Origin: Planctomycetota bacterium
Lineage (GTDB): Bacteria; Planctomycetota; J058; JAJDCP01
Reading direction: 5' to 3'
NCBI GenBank assembly: GCA_029260765.1
Contig: JAJDCP010000084.1
Span: 1-64,000, forward strand
DNA: 64,000 nt
Shown here in pieces: positions 35,513 through 46,419 of this stretch; within the stretch, counting starts at the first letter, position 1; every line of letters begins with the position of its first letter. Under the pieces are notes generated by a model, which did not search any database, was not told the origin of the DNA, and worked only from the letters and a program-made list of their open reading frames with translations. The position numbers were made by a program, and so were the translations under genes.

Positions 35513-37251
<1,739 letters not shown>

Positions 37252-37255
<4 letters not shown>

Positions 37256-38244
37256 CTGCAGACACACTCTTGCAGGCGGCGGGCCGCGAACACGCTCTGC
37301 ACCTCTTCAAGCAGATGTTGCGCATCCGCAGGCTCGAAGAGAAATGCGCACAGCTCTACACCGAGCAGAAGATCCGCGGTTTTCTGCACCTGTACAACGG
37401 CGAAGAGGCGGTGGCCGTTGGCGTGTTGGAAAGCCTCGCCCAGACGGACGCAGTCGTCGCCACCTACCGGGAGCACGGCCACGCCTTGATCCATGGCATC
37501 TCCGCTTCCGCGATCATCGCCGAGATGTACGGCAAGCAGGAAGGTTGCAGCCGCGGCCGCGGAGGCTCGATGCACCTGTTCGATGCCCGTACGCGTTTCT
37601 ATGGCGGCAACGCCATCGTGGGAGGCGGGCTTCCCCTGGCCGTGGGGCTGGGACTGGCGGACAAGATGCAACGCCGGTCGGGGATCACGGCCTGCTTCTT
37701 TGGTGATGGAGCCGTGGCCGAAGGCGAGTTCCACGAGTCGATGAACCTGGCAGTGTTGTGGCAGGTACCGGTGCTCTTTGTGTGCGAGAACAACTTCTAT
37801 GCGATGGGTACGGCGCTCGAGCTTTCGGAGTCCGATGTCGACCTGACCCATAAAGCTGAGAGCTACAAGATGCCGGCGCGTCAGGTCGATGGCATGGATG
37901 TGCTGGCGGTCGAGGAGGCCACACGCGCCGCGATCGCCTTCATCAGAAGCGGGGGCGGCCCGTTCTTTCTGGAGTGCCGCACCTACCGTTTCCGTGCGCA
38001 TTCTATGTTCGACGCTGAGCTCTACCGCTCCAGGTCGGAGGTGGCCGAGTGGAAGAAGAAGGATCCGCTGCTGCTTTTGCGCAGCCAGCTTGAAGAGCAA
38101 CAGTGGTTGAGCGGTGAGCAGCTGCAGCAGCTCGAGGCCAGCACTGCCCAAGAGATCGAAGCGGCCGTCGCGTTCGCGGAAGCAGGCAGCTGGGAACCTG
38201 TCGAGGACCTGTTGCGCTTCGTCTATTCGGAGGAGTCGTCATGA
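37252..38244 (+). CDS. pdhA: 2-oxoacid dehydrogenase E1 alpha subunit (pyruvate/acetoin type)
   Basis: 330 residues. The thiamine-diphosphate motif runs from GDG (151-153) to ENN (179-181), 29 residues apart. The ARTRFYGGN loop and the RFRAHSM segment are usual for branched- and pyruvate-type E1 alpha. It decarboxylates the oxoacid and passes the acyl group to lipoyl E2 with E1 beta. It starts with GTG, overlapping the synthetase stop, and ends with ATGA overlap into E1 beta. Pyruvate is the likely substrate, but acetoin dehydrogenases look the same. Confidence 0.9.
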
Positions 38245-39236
38245 CTGGGGCAACCACGAGCCTCACCTACCGCGAAGCGTCGCGGGAGGCTCTGCGCGAG
38301 GCGTTGCAGAGGGACGAGCGGGTCTTCCTGATGGGCGAGGACGTCGGACGTTACGGCGGCTGTTTTGCGGTCAGCAAGGGTCTGCTGGAGGAGTTCGGGC
38401 CGGAGCGCATCCGTGACACTCCGTTGTGCGAGTCGGGCTTCACCGGCGCGGGAATCGGGGCGGCCCTGGGCGGCATGAGGCCGATCGTCGAGGTGATGAC
38501 GGTCAACTTCAGCCTGTTGGCGGCCGACCAGATCATGAACACTGCCGCCACTCTCTTGCACATGTCGGGGGGCCAGTTCAACGTACCCCTGGTGATCCGT
38601 ATGTCCACCGGCGGGGGCAAACAGCTGGCCGCGCAGCATTCGCACAGTCTGGAGGGCTGGTACGCGCACATCCCGGGCATCAAGGTGTTGGTGCCCGCGA
38701 CCATCGAAGATGCCCGGGGCATGCTCTGGCCGGCATTGCAGGACCCCGACCCGGTGTTGATGTTCGAGAATGCGACGCTCTACAACTCGCGGGGCACGCT
38801 GCCCGCTGAGCGCCCGACTGTCGACATCCGCACGGCCCGCGTGCGGCGGGCGGGCAGCGACCTGACGCTGATCTCCTACAGTGCGAGCTTGTTCAAGGCT
38901 CTGGCTGCGGCCGAGCAGCTGGCAGATGAGGGCATCTCTTGCGAGGTGCTGGATTTGCGGATACTGCGTCCTCTGGACGAGGCGAGCATCCTGCGGAGTG
39001 TGGCCAAGACGCACCGGGCGTTGATCGTCGACGAAGGGTGGCGTTCTGGCAGCATAGCTGCCGAGGTGTCTGCCCGCATCATGGAGGGGGCCTTCTGGGA
39101 GCTGGATGCTCCGGTCGGGCGGCTGTGTAGCGCCGAGGTGCCGATGCCCTATGCGCACCATCTGGAACAGGCCGCGCTGCCGCAGGCGGACCGTATTGCC
39201 GAGGCCGCACGGGCACTGGTGAAGAGCCATGGCTGA
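38241..39236 (+). CDS. pdhB: 2-oxoacid dehydrogenase E1 beta subunit
   Basis: 331 residues forming the heterotetramer partner of E1 alpha. Visible blocks are LMGEDVGRYGG, TPLCESGFTGAGIGAA and QLAAQHSHSLEGWYAHIPG. The last includes the active-site His region contacting the thiamine cofactor. The C-terminal domain has VDEGWRSG. It overlaps E1 alpha by ATGA and E2 by eight bases. Confidence 0.92.
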   Translation: MTGATTSLTYREASREALREALQRDERVFLMGEDVGRYGGCFAVSKGLLEEFGPERIRDTPLCESGFTGAGIGAALGGMRPIVEVMTVNFSLLAADQIMNTAATLLHMSGGQFNVPLVIRMSTGGGKQLAAQHSHSLEGWYAHIPGIKVLVPATIEDARGMLWPALQDPDPVLMFENATLYNSRGTLPAERPTVDIRTARVRRAGSDLTLISYSASLFKALAAAEQLADEGISCEVLDLRILRPLDEASILRSVAKTHRALIVDEGWRSGSIAAEVSARIMEGAFWELDAPVGRLCSAEVPMPYAHHLEQAALPQADRIAEAARALVKSHG

Positions 39237-40452
39237 GTTCTGTATGCCCTCGTTGGGTGCTGACATGGAGGCGGGCATCCTGGTGGCTTGGAAGGTCGCC
39301 GTGGGCGACCGCGTGCGCGTCAACGACATCGTCGCCGAGGTCGAGACCGACAAAGGGATCATCGAGATCGAGTGCTACCACGACGGAGTCGTGACGGAGT
39401 TGCGGGCCCAGCCCGGGGCGCAGGTGCCGGTGGGCAGCGTGCTTGCGATCATCGGGGGGGTCGAAGCCGAGCCCGAATCCGAAGCCGAAGCCGGACCCGA
39501 ACCCGAGCCCGAATCCGAACCCGAATCCGAAGCCGAAGCCGAAGCTGGACCCGAACCCGGACCCGAAACCGAAGCCGAGCCCGAATCCGAACCCGAATCC
39601 GAACCCGAACCCGGACCCGAACCCGGACCCGAGCGGGCGCTGGCTGCTGGGCGTATCCGGGCATCGCCGCTAGCACGGCGGTTGGCGAGGGAGCGGGGCA
39701 TCGGCCTTGGGCAGTTGCAGGGAAGCGGCCCGGGGGGCGCGGTGCTGGCGGCCGATGTGCAGCGATCCGCGGGCAAGAAGGAGGATCCGGCGGCCCGTAT
39801 GCGCAAGGCGATCGGGGCGGCGATGGCACGCAGTAAGCGGGAGATCCCGCACTACTATCTGCGCCGCCGCATCGACCTGTCGCGAGCGCTCGCCTGGTTG
39901 GAAGCCGAGAATCAACAGCTTGGGCTGCAAGACCGCCTTCTGCCAGTGGTGTTGTTGGTCAGAGCCCTCGCCCGGGCCCTACGCGGGCTGCCTGAATTCA
40001 ACGGCTACTGGCTCGACGGAGGCTTCCAGCCGGCGCAGAGTATCGATGTCGGCGTGGCGGTGGCGCTGCGCAAGGGTGGGTTGGTGGCGCCGGCCATCGT
40101 CGCTGCGGATCGCTTGAGCTGTTCCCAGACCATGGATGCCTTACGCGACCTGATCTCGCGCGCACGAAGCGGTAAGCTGCGCTCCGAGGAGATGTCCCGC
40201 GCCAGCATCACCCTGAGCAACCTGGGAGATCTTGGGGTCGACGAGATGTTCGGCGTGATCGTCCCGCCTCAGGTCGCCCTGGTGGGTTTTGGCCGTATCG
40301 GCGAGCAGCCCTGGGTCGAAGCTGGGGCGCTGGTTGTGCGTCCGGTGACCTGCGCGACCCTCTCCGCCGATCACCGCGTCAGCGACGGGCGGCGCGGGGC
40401 GAAGCTGTTGGAAGCGATCAACCACCATCTACAGCATCCGGAGGAAGCATGA
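39229..40452 (+). CDS. pdhC: Dihydrolipoamide acyltransferase (E2) with Glu-Pro-rich linker
   Basis: 407 residues. An N-terminal lipoyl domain (about 1-78) has Lys42 in ETDKG for lipoylation. A linker of about 65 residues alternates Glu-Pro-Glu-Ser and Glu-Ala units (about 80-145). The peripheral subunit-binding domain follows (RASPLARRLARERG, about 145-185), then the catalytic acyltransferase domain with DHRVSDG near the C-terminus (His and Asp catalytic). It lacks more than one lipoyl domain. Single-lipoyl, long-linker E2s are common. It has a four-base ATGA overlap with the acyl carrier gene. No E3 gene is in the operon. Confidence 0.9.
   Translation: MAEFCMPSLGADMEAGILVAWKVAVGDRVRVNDIVAEVETDKGIIEIECYHDGVVTELRAQPGAQVPVGSVLAIIGGVEAEPESEAEAGPEPEPESEPESEAEAEAGPEPGPETEAEPESEPESEPEPGPEPGPERALAAGRIRASPLARRLARERGIGLGQLQGSGPGGAVLAADVQRSAGKKEDPAARMRKAIGAAMARSKREIPHYYLRRRIDLSRALAWLEAENQQLGLQDRLLPVVLLVRALARALRGLPEFNGYWLDGGFQPAQSIDVGVAVALRKGGLVAPAIVAADRLSCSQTMDALRDLISRARSGKLRSEEMSRASITLSNLGDLGVDEMFGVIVPPQVALVGFGRIGEQPWVEAGALVVRPVTCATLSADHRVSDGRRGAKLLEAINHHLQHPEEA
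39470..39636 (+). repeat. Short-period repeat coding the Glu-Pro/Glu-Ser linker of E2
   Basis: About 165 bases of 6- and 12-base units (GAACCCGAATCC variants) make up the flexible linker. The tract has no stop codon in several frames on both strands because of the repeat, which produces misleading shadow frames there. Confidence 0.8.
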
Positions 40453-40697
40453 ACCCCGACCAGATCGAGCAAGCATTCTGCACGGCCCTGGTTCAGGTGG
40501 CGCCCGAGGCCGACCCGCAGGACTGTGACTCCGATGAGCTGCTACGTGAGGCGTTTGATCTCGATTCCTTCGACATGCTCAACCTGTTGGTCGAGCTGAA
40601 AAAGCTGACCGGCGTCGACGTCCCGGAGGCCGACATGGGCAAGCTGCAGACCCGCGAGGGTCTGCTTGCGTACTACCAGGAGCGGCTGCGGGCCTAG
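40449..40697 (+). CDS. Acyl carrier protein
   Basis: 82 residues, acidic, four-helix type. Ser40 in LDSFDMLN is the phosphopantetheine site, and the flanking LREAFDLDS is typical. The ATG overlaps the E2 stop (ATGA). Its location suggests that the dehydrogenase or synthetase passes an acyl group to this carrier rather than, or as well as, to coenzyme A. That is inference. No phosphopantetheinyl transferase is nearby. Confidence 0.88.
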   Translation: MNPDQIEQAFCTALVQVAPEADPQDCDSDELLREAFDLDSFDMLNLLVELKKLTGVDVPEADMGKLQTREGLLAYYQERLRA

Positions 40698-40706
40698 GGT
40701 TGCCGC

Positions 40707-41111
40707 TCAGCCCCCATTGCGCGCGAAGGCGCTGAGGGCACGGAGCGCGTCGGTGGTGGTGAACAAGCCATAGATCTCGCCGTCTTGCAGGACGACCACG
40801 GAGCCGAGTTTGCGATCGGCCATCTCGAGGGCGACATCGTCGATCCCGGCCTCCGGACCCACCGTGAAGACATCGGTCTCCATCAGGTCCTCCACCGGCA
40901 ACTCGCAGCCATCGACGTCACGTAGCGTCTGCAGCAGATTCAGGTCACGCTGGGTCACGATGCCTACCAGCGTGCCCTGTTCCATGACGGGCAGATGGCG
41001 GATGCTATGCTCTCGCATCAAGCAATACGCCTCGCCCGTCGGGGTGTTGGGTTCGACGCTGTGCACGAAGCGGGTCACGTAATGGCGCACACTGGGGATA
41101 GGGGGAATCAT
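40707..41111 (-). CDS. Two-CBS-domain protein
   Basis: 134 residues from ATG at 41111 with GGAGG seven bases upstream. Two CBS motifs: VGIVTQRDLN (about 50-59) and IYGLFTTTDALR (about 110-121). Such proteins bind adenine nucleotides and regulate partners. It ends ten bases from the convergent acyl-carrier gene. No effector domain is fused, so it acts alone or in trans. Confidence 0.87.
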   Translation of the reverse strand: MIPPIPSVRHYVTRFVHSVEPNTPTGEAYCLMREHSIRHLPVMEQGTLVGIVTQRDLNLLQTLRDVDGCELPVEDLMETDVFTVGPEAGIDDVALEMADRKLGSVVVLQDGEIYGLFTTTDALRALSAFARNGG

Positions 41112-41294
41112 GATAGAACCTCCGTGCCACGGTTGTGCCGCAACAGACAGCAGAACCGTCGCAACTGCCATACCAACAGGGGCCTGTGGCGGAGAAGGCG
41201 GGGCGAGCCCACGAGCGATACCAGTCCGTAACGCAGTCTGACGTGGGTGTACACACGATGAAACGCAGCTTGCTGGATCGAGGCTCTGCCGAGC

Positions 41295-43199
41295 TCAATC
41301 TCCGTCGAGCGCGGAGCGGGCACGATCCCTCTGGCGCACGGTCGCCTCATGGTGCGTGTGCTCGGTGAGCTGCAGGAACCTGCGCAGGGCGTCCCGGCCC
41401 GCGTTCGCGTCGCCCAGCTCGAGCTCGAGTTGCCCGAGGTGGAAGAGCACCGAGGCGGCGCCCTCGCCGAGCTCTCCTGCCACCTTCGGGGCGGCCTCGC
41501 GCAGCACTTGCAGGGCCTCCTGTTTGGCTCCCGAACGATAGAGCATTACGCCCAGCTTGTCGCTCAGCACACAGTAGCGGTAGGGAATCGCCTCGCGCGC
41601 GGCACGCGCGACGCGGGCTCCACCCTCGAAGTCGCCTGTCGCCTCGAAGCACATCATCAGGCGTTCCCAGGCCGACAGCTCTTCAGGATGGGCGGCGATC
41701 ACCTGATTCAGGTCCGTGACCGCCTGCTGGATCTCCCCGGCTTCAAGCTGCAGGCCCGCACGTTGGATGGTCGCTTTGGTGAGCGGCCGCAACGCCAGGG
41801 CCCGGTCGAGCATCGCGCGGGCAGCTTGTTTCTCGCCTTCTTTGAGCAGGGCATCGCCCAGCATCGCCAGCGTGTTCGCCGAGTCCGGATTGCGCTCGAG
41901 GCCCCTCTCCCACAAGGCGCGGTCCGAAGCCCAGGTTTGGTTGTCGACCACGGTCTTGATTCCCAGCGGCACGCACAGCACGCAGGCGAGCAGCAGCACC
42001 CGGCGGTTCCCCCAACGGCGCGCCAGGGGTACCAGGAGAGCGATGAGCAGGCCGAGCAGCGGCAGGTAGAGGTAGCGGTCGTGGACGAGGTCTTCGGGGA
42101 GAAACGCGTTGATGTTGAAGGCGGGAGCCAGCAGGCAGCCGAACAGCAAGCAGCCGAACAGCGCGACCTTTTCCCGGGCCATCCACAGGACCAGGCCGGA
42201 CACCGTCAACGTGCCGAACAGCGCCAGCCAGCCCCTGAGCAGCTCGAAGTCTTCCAGCGCGCGCAGCCCATAGGTCGGGCCGGTCCACAGGGGGAACAGC
42301 GCCTGGCGCAGGTAGAAGATGAACAGCTGCGGCGCATTGCGTACCACCGCCCAGGGTCCGCCGTACCAGGCATACTCCAGCTCCCGTGCACCGAGCACCT
42401 GGCCGCGCAGCAACAGGTACACCAGCGCCAGCCCGACGAACGGCAGGCCGATCAGTCCTGCCCGTCGCCAGCGGGCCTTGCTGGTTCCCGGGCGCAGACC
42501 AAAGGCCGCCACGGCCACGCACGGGGCGAACATCACCGAGACCTCTTTGGAGCCGAGCGCGAAACAGTAGAGGATCAGTGCGGGCGCCCACCACAGCGCG
42601 CTGGAGCGCTGCGTGCGCAGCACACAGAGCAGGGAGCCGAGCAAGAAGCAGCTCAGCAGGGGGTCGGTCGAGCCGCTGATCCAGGCAACCGACTCGACGT
42701 GGCCGGGGTGCACGGCAAACAACAGCGCGATGGCCAGAGCGAGGCGGCGGTCGAGCTCGAGCCGGCGGAGTAGACCGAAAGCCAGACAGGTAGCGATGAT
42801 GTGCAGAAGCAGGTTGAGGGCGTGCCAGCCCCAGGGCGCCAGCCCGAAGAGACGGTAGCCCAGGCACAGCAACAGCACGAAGCTCGGGCGCCAGTAGTTG
42901 CTCCAGGCATCTTCCCGAGCGCCTTTGAAGGCCCAGACGTCGGAAGTGAGGGCCTCGCCAAAGCGGGCGTTCTCCTGAATGAGCCGGTTGGCCTCGATCT
43001 GGCTGTGGTCATCGTAGACAAAGCCTCCTCCGAGGCTGTTGGCAAAGACCAACGCGCAAACTGCAGCAAGAACCAGCACGCTCGTGCTGTCTGCGCGCGT
43101 CCAGTCCGCCGAAGGCGCCGCAGCCAGGGCGGTGGGAGGAGCTGCGGCCGCGCTCTGAGCCTTCGCAGCGGCGGTCCTGCGTTTGGGGCGGCGTGCCAT
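41295..43199 (-). CDS. TMTC/GT39-like membrane glycosyltransferase with C-terminal TPRs
   Basis: 634 residues. After a short basic start come about ten transmembrane helices (to about residue 415). An acidic DD motif (VYDDHSQIE, about 60-68) sits in the first outside loop, and HPGHVESVAWISG is the next family block. Both are typical of membrane-bound GT-C O-mannosyltransferase-like proteins. The last 200 residues are TPR-like (PDSANTLAMLGDALLKEG and similar). It probably transfers a sugar from a lipid carrier to a periplasmic target. The donor and acceptor are unknown. Confidence 0.75.
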   Translation of the reverse strand: MARRPKRRTAAAKAQSAAAAPPTALAAAPSADWTRADSTSVLVLAAVCALVFANSLGGGFVYDDHSQIEANRLIQENARFGEALTSDVWAFKGAREDAWSNYWRPSFVLLLCLGYRLFGLAPWGWHALNLLLHIIATCLAFGLLRRLELDRRLALAIALLFAVHPGHVESVAWISGSTDPLLSCFLLGSLLCVLRTQRSSALWWAPALILYCFALGSKEVSVMFAPCVAVAAFGLRPGTSKARWRRAGLIGLPFVGLALVYLLLRGQVLGARELEYAWYGGPWAVVRNAPQLFIFYLRQALFPLWTGPTYGLRALEDFELLRGWLALFGTLTVSGLVLWMAREKVALFGCLLFGCLLAPAFNINAFLPEDLVHDRYLYLPLLGLLIALLVPLARRWGNRRVLLLACVLCVPLGIKTVVDNQTWASDRALWERGLERNPDSANTLAMLGDALLKEGEKQAARAMLDRALALRPLTKATIQRAGLQLEAGEIQQAVTDLNQVIAAHPEELSAWERLMMCFEATGDFEGGARVARAAREAIPYRYCVLSDKLGVMLYRSGAKQEALQVLREAAPKVAGELGEGAASVLFHLGQLELELGDANAGRDALRRFLQLTEHTHHEATVRQRDRARSALDGD

Positions 43200-43231
43200 G
43201 CTCTATCCTCGAGCTCTGAGAGACTGTCGGC

Positions 43232-43741
43232 TCAGGAGCGACTCGAGGCCAGGGGCGGTTGGTATTCGTGGATCAAACGCTCGGAGGCCAGGAAGTTCTT
43301 GCGCATGTCCGAGGTGATCAGCCTCTCAACCACGCCGCCCAGGATCGGATAGCGCACCTCTACACGGTGGTTGAAGTGCACCCTGGTGCGGTCGATGGCC
43401 AATTTCGAGAAGCTGACTGTGCCGTCGATGGTCACGCGTTCGGCCATGATGTTCGGCACGATCACGCTCCTGAGCTGGCGTTTCCGAGCACACCAGGCAC
43501 GCCGCTCTTCCCAACCCAGCGTGCGCCCCTTGAGAGCTTTCTTGATCAAGCTCGGCAGGGTGAAAGCGGGCTCGTACTGCACGGCGTCGCGCCAGCCGCT
43601 GTCATGCTCTTCGCAGAACAGGCGTCGGCGCACGCGGAACTCCAAGGTCTCGAAGAGCCAGTCGCTGAAGTCTTCGTCGAACAACAGCTGGGCCACTTCG
43701 GCCTCGGGCTTGCGCACGGTGATCTCGACCTGGAGCTTCAC
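43232..43741 (-). CDS. SRPBCC/DUF2505-like lipid- or ligand-binding protein
   Basis: 169 residues from a GTG at 43741 that has GAGGA five bases upstream; the open frame further upstream runs into the poly-C region and is not used. It opens KLQVEITVRKPEAEVAQLLFDE, the usual first strand and helices of the START-like fold, and has a mid-strand block (FSKLAIDRTRVHFNHRVEVRYP). No catalytic residue is obvious. It is 33 bases from the membrane glycosyltransferase on the same strand. Confidence 0.65.
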   Translation of the reverse strand: MKLQVEITVRKPEAEVAQLLFDEDFSDWLFETLEFRVRRRLFCEEHDSGWRDAVQYEPAFTLPSLIKKALKGRTLGWEERRAWCARKRQLRSVIVPNIMAERVTIDGTVSFSKLAIDRTRVHFNHRVEVRYPILGGVVERLITSDMRKNFLASERLIHEYQPPLASSRS

Positions 43742-43903
43742 GGCATTCCTCACGGGCAGCAGAGTTGGGGAAAATATACCCGAGCGTATCAACTCCGCAA
43801 GTTTTATTGGATCAAGTGCGGGTCTGACAAAGCCTAGCCTGGAGTTTGGCGGGGGTTTGGGGGTGGGGGCCCAAAACCCCCAAAAAAACCCCCGGGGCCC
43901 CCG

Positions 43904-43936
<33 letters not shown>

Positions 43937-43975
43937 ACTCTCCCGCGTTGCCCACGGGAACCCACCGGCTACGAA

Positions 43976-44010
43976 CCCAATGTCGGGCGAGCTTGCGAGC
44001 CGACATTGGG
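43976..44010. repeat. Palindrome with 11-bp stem
   Basis: CCCAATGTCGG (43976-43986) and CCGACATTGGG (44000-44010) form a perfect stem around a 13-base loop rich in G and C. There is no T-run, so it is not a clear terminator. It lies inside MITE-like copy 2. Confidence 0.75.
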
Positions 44011-44184
44011 TGAGCACACTAACGCTCGGCAGAGGGCTGTCAGGCTGGCTCTGGTTGACGTCGTGACTTTTCTCGCACGCCTTCCCGAGAGGGGTCTGCA
44101 GATTTCTGACCGCTTGCGGCCCTCGCCACGCCAATGACCGTGTCCATTCGTGGGAAAACCGCCAAACTCCAGCCTCGCAGTCTG

Positions 44185-45036
44185 CTAGCAGCGGCCCGCG
44201 CAGAACCAGCCCAGTGCCGCCCAGGACGCAAACCAGCTCTGGATGTTGCGGCCCAGGAATGCCAGGGCTGCCTCGTCGAGGCTTGCGCCCAGAGCTTCGC
44301 AGGCCGGCCCCAGAGGCTGCCCGTCGGCCAAGCGCTCAAGCAGCTGGAATTGCAGCGGCCCGAGGTCGTGGGCGCGGGTTCCCTGCGGTCCCCGGTAGAT
44401 ACACCATAGCCCACGGCCAGCTATGGGCTGCTCGCCTTCTTCGGCTTTCTTCTGGCGCACGCGGCAGCGCAAGGTGACCAGCTGCCAGTCTTCGGCAAAC
44501 AGAAGCCAATGCGGCTGCAGCTGCAAGGGTTCCTCCAACAGCACGCGCGGGTCCGGCAGCCGGGCAGGATCGAGCGCAGGCAGCCGAGCTGCGTCGAAGC
44601 TCTCCTGGTAGAGCCGATCCAAGCGTGCGGCTTGTCTGATCAGCGGCTGATTCCAGCGGTTTTCGCCGCCCACGAAGTCTTCCAGTCCCCGGGTCAGGTC
44701 GCGCAGGCTGGGAGAGGTGGAGGGGCGGGCGCTCAGGAAGGCCATCGACAGCTGGTTCAGCTCGCTGACCCCCAACAGATACTCGAGCAGCGGGAGCTCG
44801 TTCTGCATGATGGTCAACAAACGGAACCAATACTGCTGGTTGTAGGTGCTCAGGCGGGCGGCCCCGTTGCGGCTCGGGCAGGGCACCATATCGGCCACCA
44901 GACCCTCGGGATAGCGTTCAGTCTGCAGCCGGTAATCGCCGTCGTCGAGGAAGGCAAAGGGTAGGGTCAGCGCCTCGCCGAAGGCGCGTTGCATAGCCTG
45001 CAAGGGGGCAGGTGGGCGGGGTTGCTCAGCAGCCAT
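44185..45036 (-). CDS. DUF2063 (BufC/HvfC-type) partner protein of MNIO RiPP enzyme
   Basis: 283 residues from ATG at 45036; a GTG at 45054 would add six. The N-terminal part (LQAMQRAFGEALTLPFAFLDD...) and the YNQQYWFRLLTIMQNELPLLEYLLG block are DUF2063 signatures. The C-terminal part resembles a winged fold. In bufferin pathways this protein holds the precursor and works with the MNIO enzyme. It overlaps the MNIO gene, consistent with a complex. The stop lies eight bases from the MITE-like element. Confidence 0.8.
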   Translation of the reverse strand: MAAEQPRPPAPLQAMQRAFGEALTLPFAFLDDGDYRLQTERYPEGLVADMVPCPSRNGAARLSTYNQQYWFRLLTIMQNELPLLEYLLGVSELNQLSMAFLSARPSTSPSLRDLTRGLEDFVGGENRWNQPLIRQAARLDRLYQESFDAARLPALDPARLPDPRVLLEEPLQLQPHWLLFAEDWQLVTLRCRVRQKKAEEGEQPIAGRGLWCIYRGPQGTRAHDLGPLQFQLLERLADGQPLGPACEALGASLDEAALAFLGRNIQSWFASWAALGWFCAGRC

Positions 45037-45859
45037 GGCGGTAGTGCTCGGCACGGCGGGCTTCGGCCAGCGTGTCTGTCAGGCTGAGGAAGTCGGAATC
45101 CCACTCGAGGATCGTCGAGACCCCTCCGGTGCGCTCGTGGACCCAGGCGTAGAGCTGCCAGACCTCCTCACGCACATGCCGGTTGTGGGTGTCGAGCAGC
45201 GTACCATCAGCCAGCTCAGTGTGGCCGGCCACGTGCATCTGCACGACGCGCTCCAGGGGCAGCGCGCTCAGATAATCCAGAGGATCAAAGTCATGGTTGA
45301 CCGAAGAGACAAATACGTTGTTGACGTCGAGCATCATGTAGCAGTCGGCCTGCTCGACGACTTCCCGGTAGAATTCCCACTCCGGCATCTCGGAGCTGTG
45401 GAAGGCCACGTAGCTCGAGAGGTTCTCGAGGGCCAGAGGGCGCCCGACGAAGTCCTGCACGATGCGCGCCCGCTCCGCGAGGTAACGAGCATTCTCGCGC
45501 GTATAGGGCATCGGCAACAGGTCGTGGAAGTGGTGGCCGCCGGTAGAGCTCCAACAAAGATGGTCGGAGAACCACGGTGTCTGCGTCTTCTCCGCGAGGG
45601 CACGCAGGCGCTTGAGGTAGGCGAAGTCGAGCGAGTCAGCCGCGCCGAGACTCAGGGAGACTCCGTGCAGCACTACACGGTAGTGCTCGAGCACCGCGTT
45701 CAGGTTTTCAAACGGCGGACCGCCATCGACCATGAAGTTCTCGGAGATGATCTCGAAGAAGGGGACGGCGGGACGCTGCTCGATGACCTCGCGGATATGA
45801 GGCACCCGCAGGCCGACCCCGACGCCGAGGTCGGCCGCGAATGCGGGACGCTCTGGCAT
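45026..45859 (-). CDS. MNIO-family (DUF692) multinuclear non-haem iron oxidase
   Basis: 277 residues forming a TIM-barrel. Iron-binding His, Asp and Glu sit in LHGVSLSLG, SDHLCWSS, LALENLSSY, LDVNNVFVSSVNH, HVAGHTE and EWDSDF. MNIO enzymes modify Cys residues in RiPP precursors, for example to thiooxazoles or oxazolone-thioamides. The gene starts four bases after the Cys-rich precursor gene and overlaps the DUF2063 gene, giving the classic precursor-MNIO-partner order. All the usual ligands appear to be present. Confidence 0.9.
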   Translation of the reverse strand: MPERPAFAADLGVGVGLRVPHIREVIEQRPAVPFFEIISENFMVDGGPPFENLNAVLEHYRVVLHGVSLSLGAADSLDFAYLKRLRALAEKTQTPWFSDHLCWSSTGGHHFHDLLPMPYTRENARYLAERARIVQDFVGRPLALENLSSYVAFHSSEMPEWEFYREVVEQADCYMMLDVNNVFVSSVNHDFDPLDYLSALPLERVVQMHVAGHTELADGTLLDTHNRHVREEVWQLYAWVHERTGGVSTILEWDSDFLSLTDTLAEARRAEHYRHGC

Positions 45860-45863
45860 CGGC

Positions 45864-46238
45864 TCATCCGCCGCCGAGCTTGGCCTTCAGCTTGGCAAGC
45901 TTGGCCGCGTCGACGGAGCAGCCGCCGAGGCCTTTGCATGCGTTCAGACCTGAGCAATCGTGGGCGGCGCCCGCTTTGTCCATGGGCGTGCCCGCGGCCG
46001 CGGCCAGTTCTGTCAGCTTCTCCGCGCTGACTTTGCAGCCGCCGAGGCCTTTGCAGACGTTCAAGCCGGCGCAGCTATGAAGCTCTGTGTACTTGTCGGC
46101 GGGCGCGGTATTTCCGGCGGGGGTGGCGGAATTGCCGGTGTTGCCGGAGCCCTGGCTGTCGCCACAGCCGACCATGCCGAATGCGAGCGAGCCGCCGACG
46201 AGACCAGTCAGCGCGAGATCTGCGAGTTTTTTCTTCAA
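45864..46238 (-). CDS. Cys-repeat lipoprotein, bufferin-like RiPP precursor
   Basis: 124 residues from a TTG at 46238, with GAGG eight bases upstream. The leader is a lipoprotein signal (KKKLADLALTGLVGG...) with lipobox GMVGC at Cys25, where most precursors have a plain Sec signal. Two core repeats follow, C-x5-C-x5-C at Cys56/62/68 and Cys95/101/107, each reading CxGLNxCKGLGGC. The second repeat is almost a copy of the first. The adjacent MNIO and DUF2063 genes make it the likely substrate. The product would be a membrane-anchored, Cys-modified, possibly copper-binding protein; the modification itself is inferred. Confidence 0.78.
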   Translation of the reverse strand: MKKKLADLALTGLVGGSLAFGMVGCGDSQGSGNTGNSATPAGNTAPADKYTELHSCAGLNVCKGLGGCKVSAEKLTELAAAAGTPMDKAGAAHDCSGLNACKGLGGCSVDAAKLAKLKAKLGGG

Positions 46239-46419
46239 GTGTAGAACCTCAATTGTTGTGGTTGTATGCAATACAGGCCTTGCCATCGTTGTAGAGGACC
46301 CTCAGCGCAGATGCAAAGACGAATGCCCGGGCCGCCGGAGAAATCTCGCTAGCAGCATCGTTGGAACGTCCAAGACTGCCGAGAGGATCCCAGTTCTTTA
46401 ACAAGTTCTTGAGCTGGGG

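Noticed and set aside
39288..39836. Alternative frames through the Glu-Pro linker of E2 (Arg- or Pro-rich proteins on both strands)
   Set aside because: The short repeat keeps several frames open at once. Only the frame that encodes lipoyl, subunit-binding and acyltransferase domains is real.
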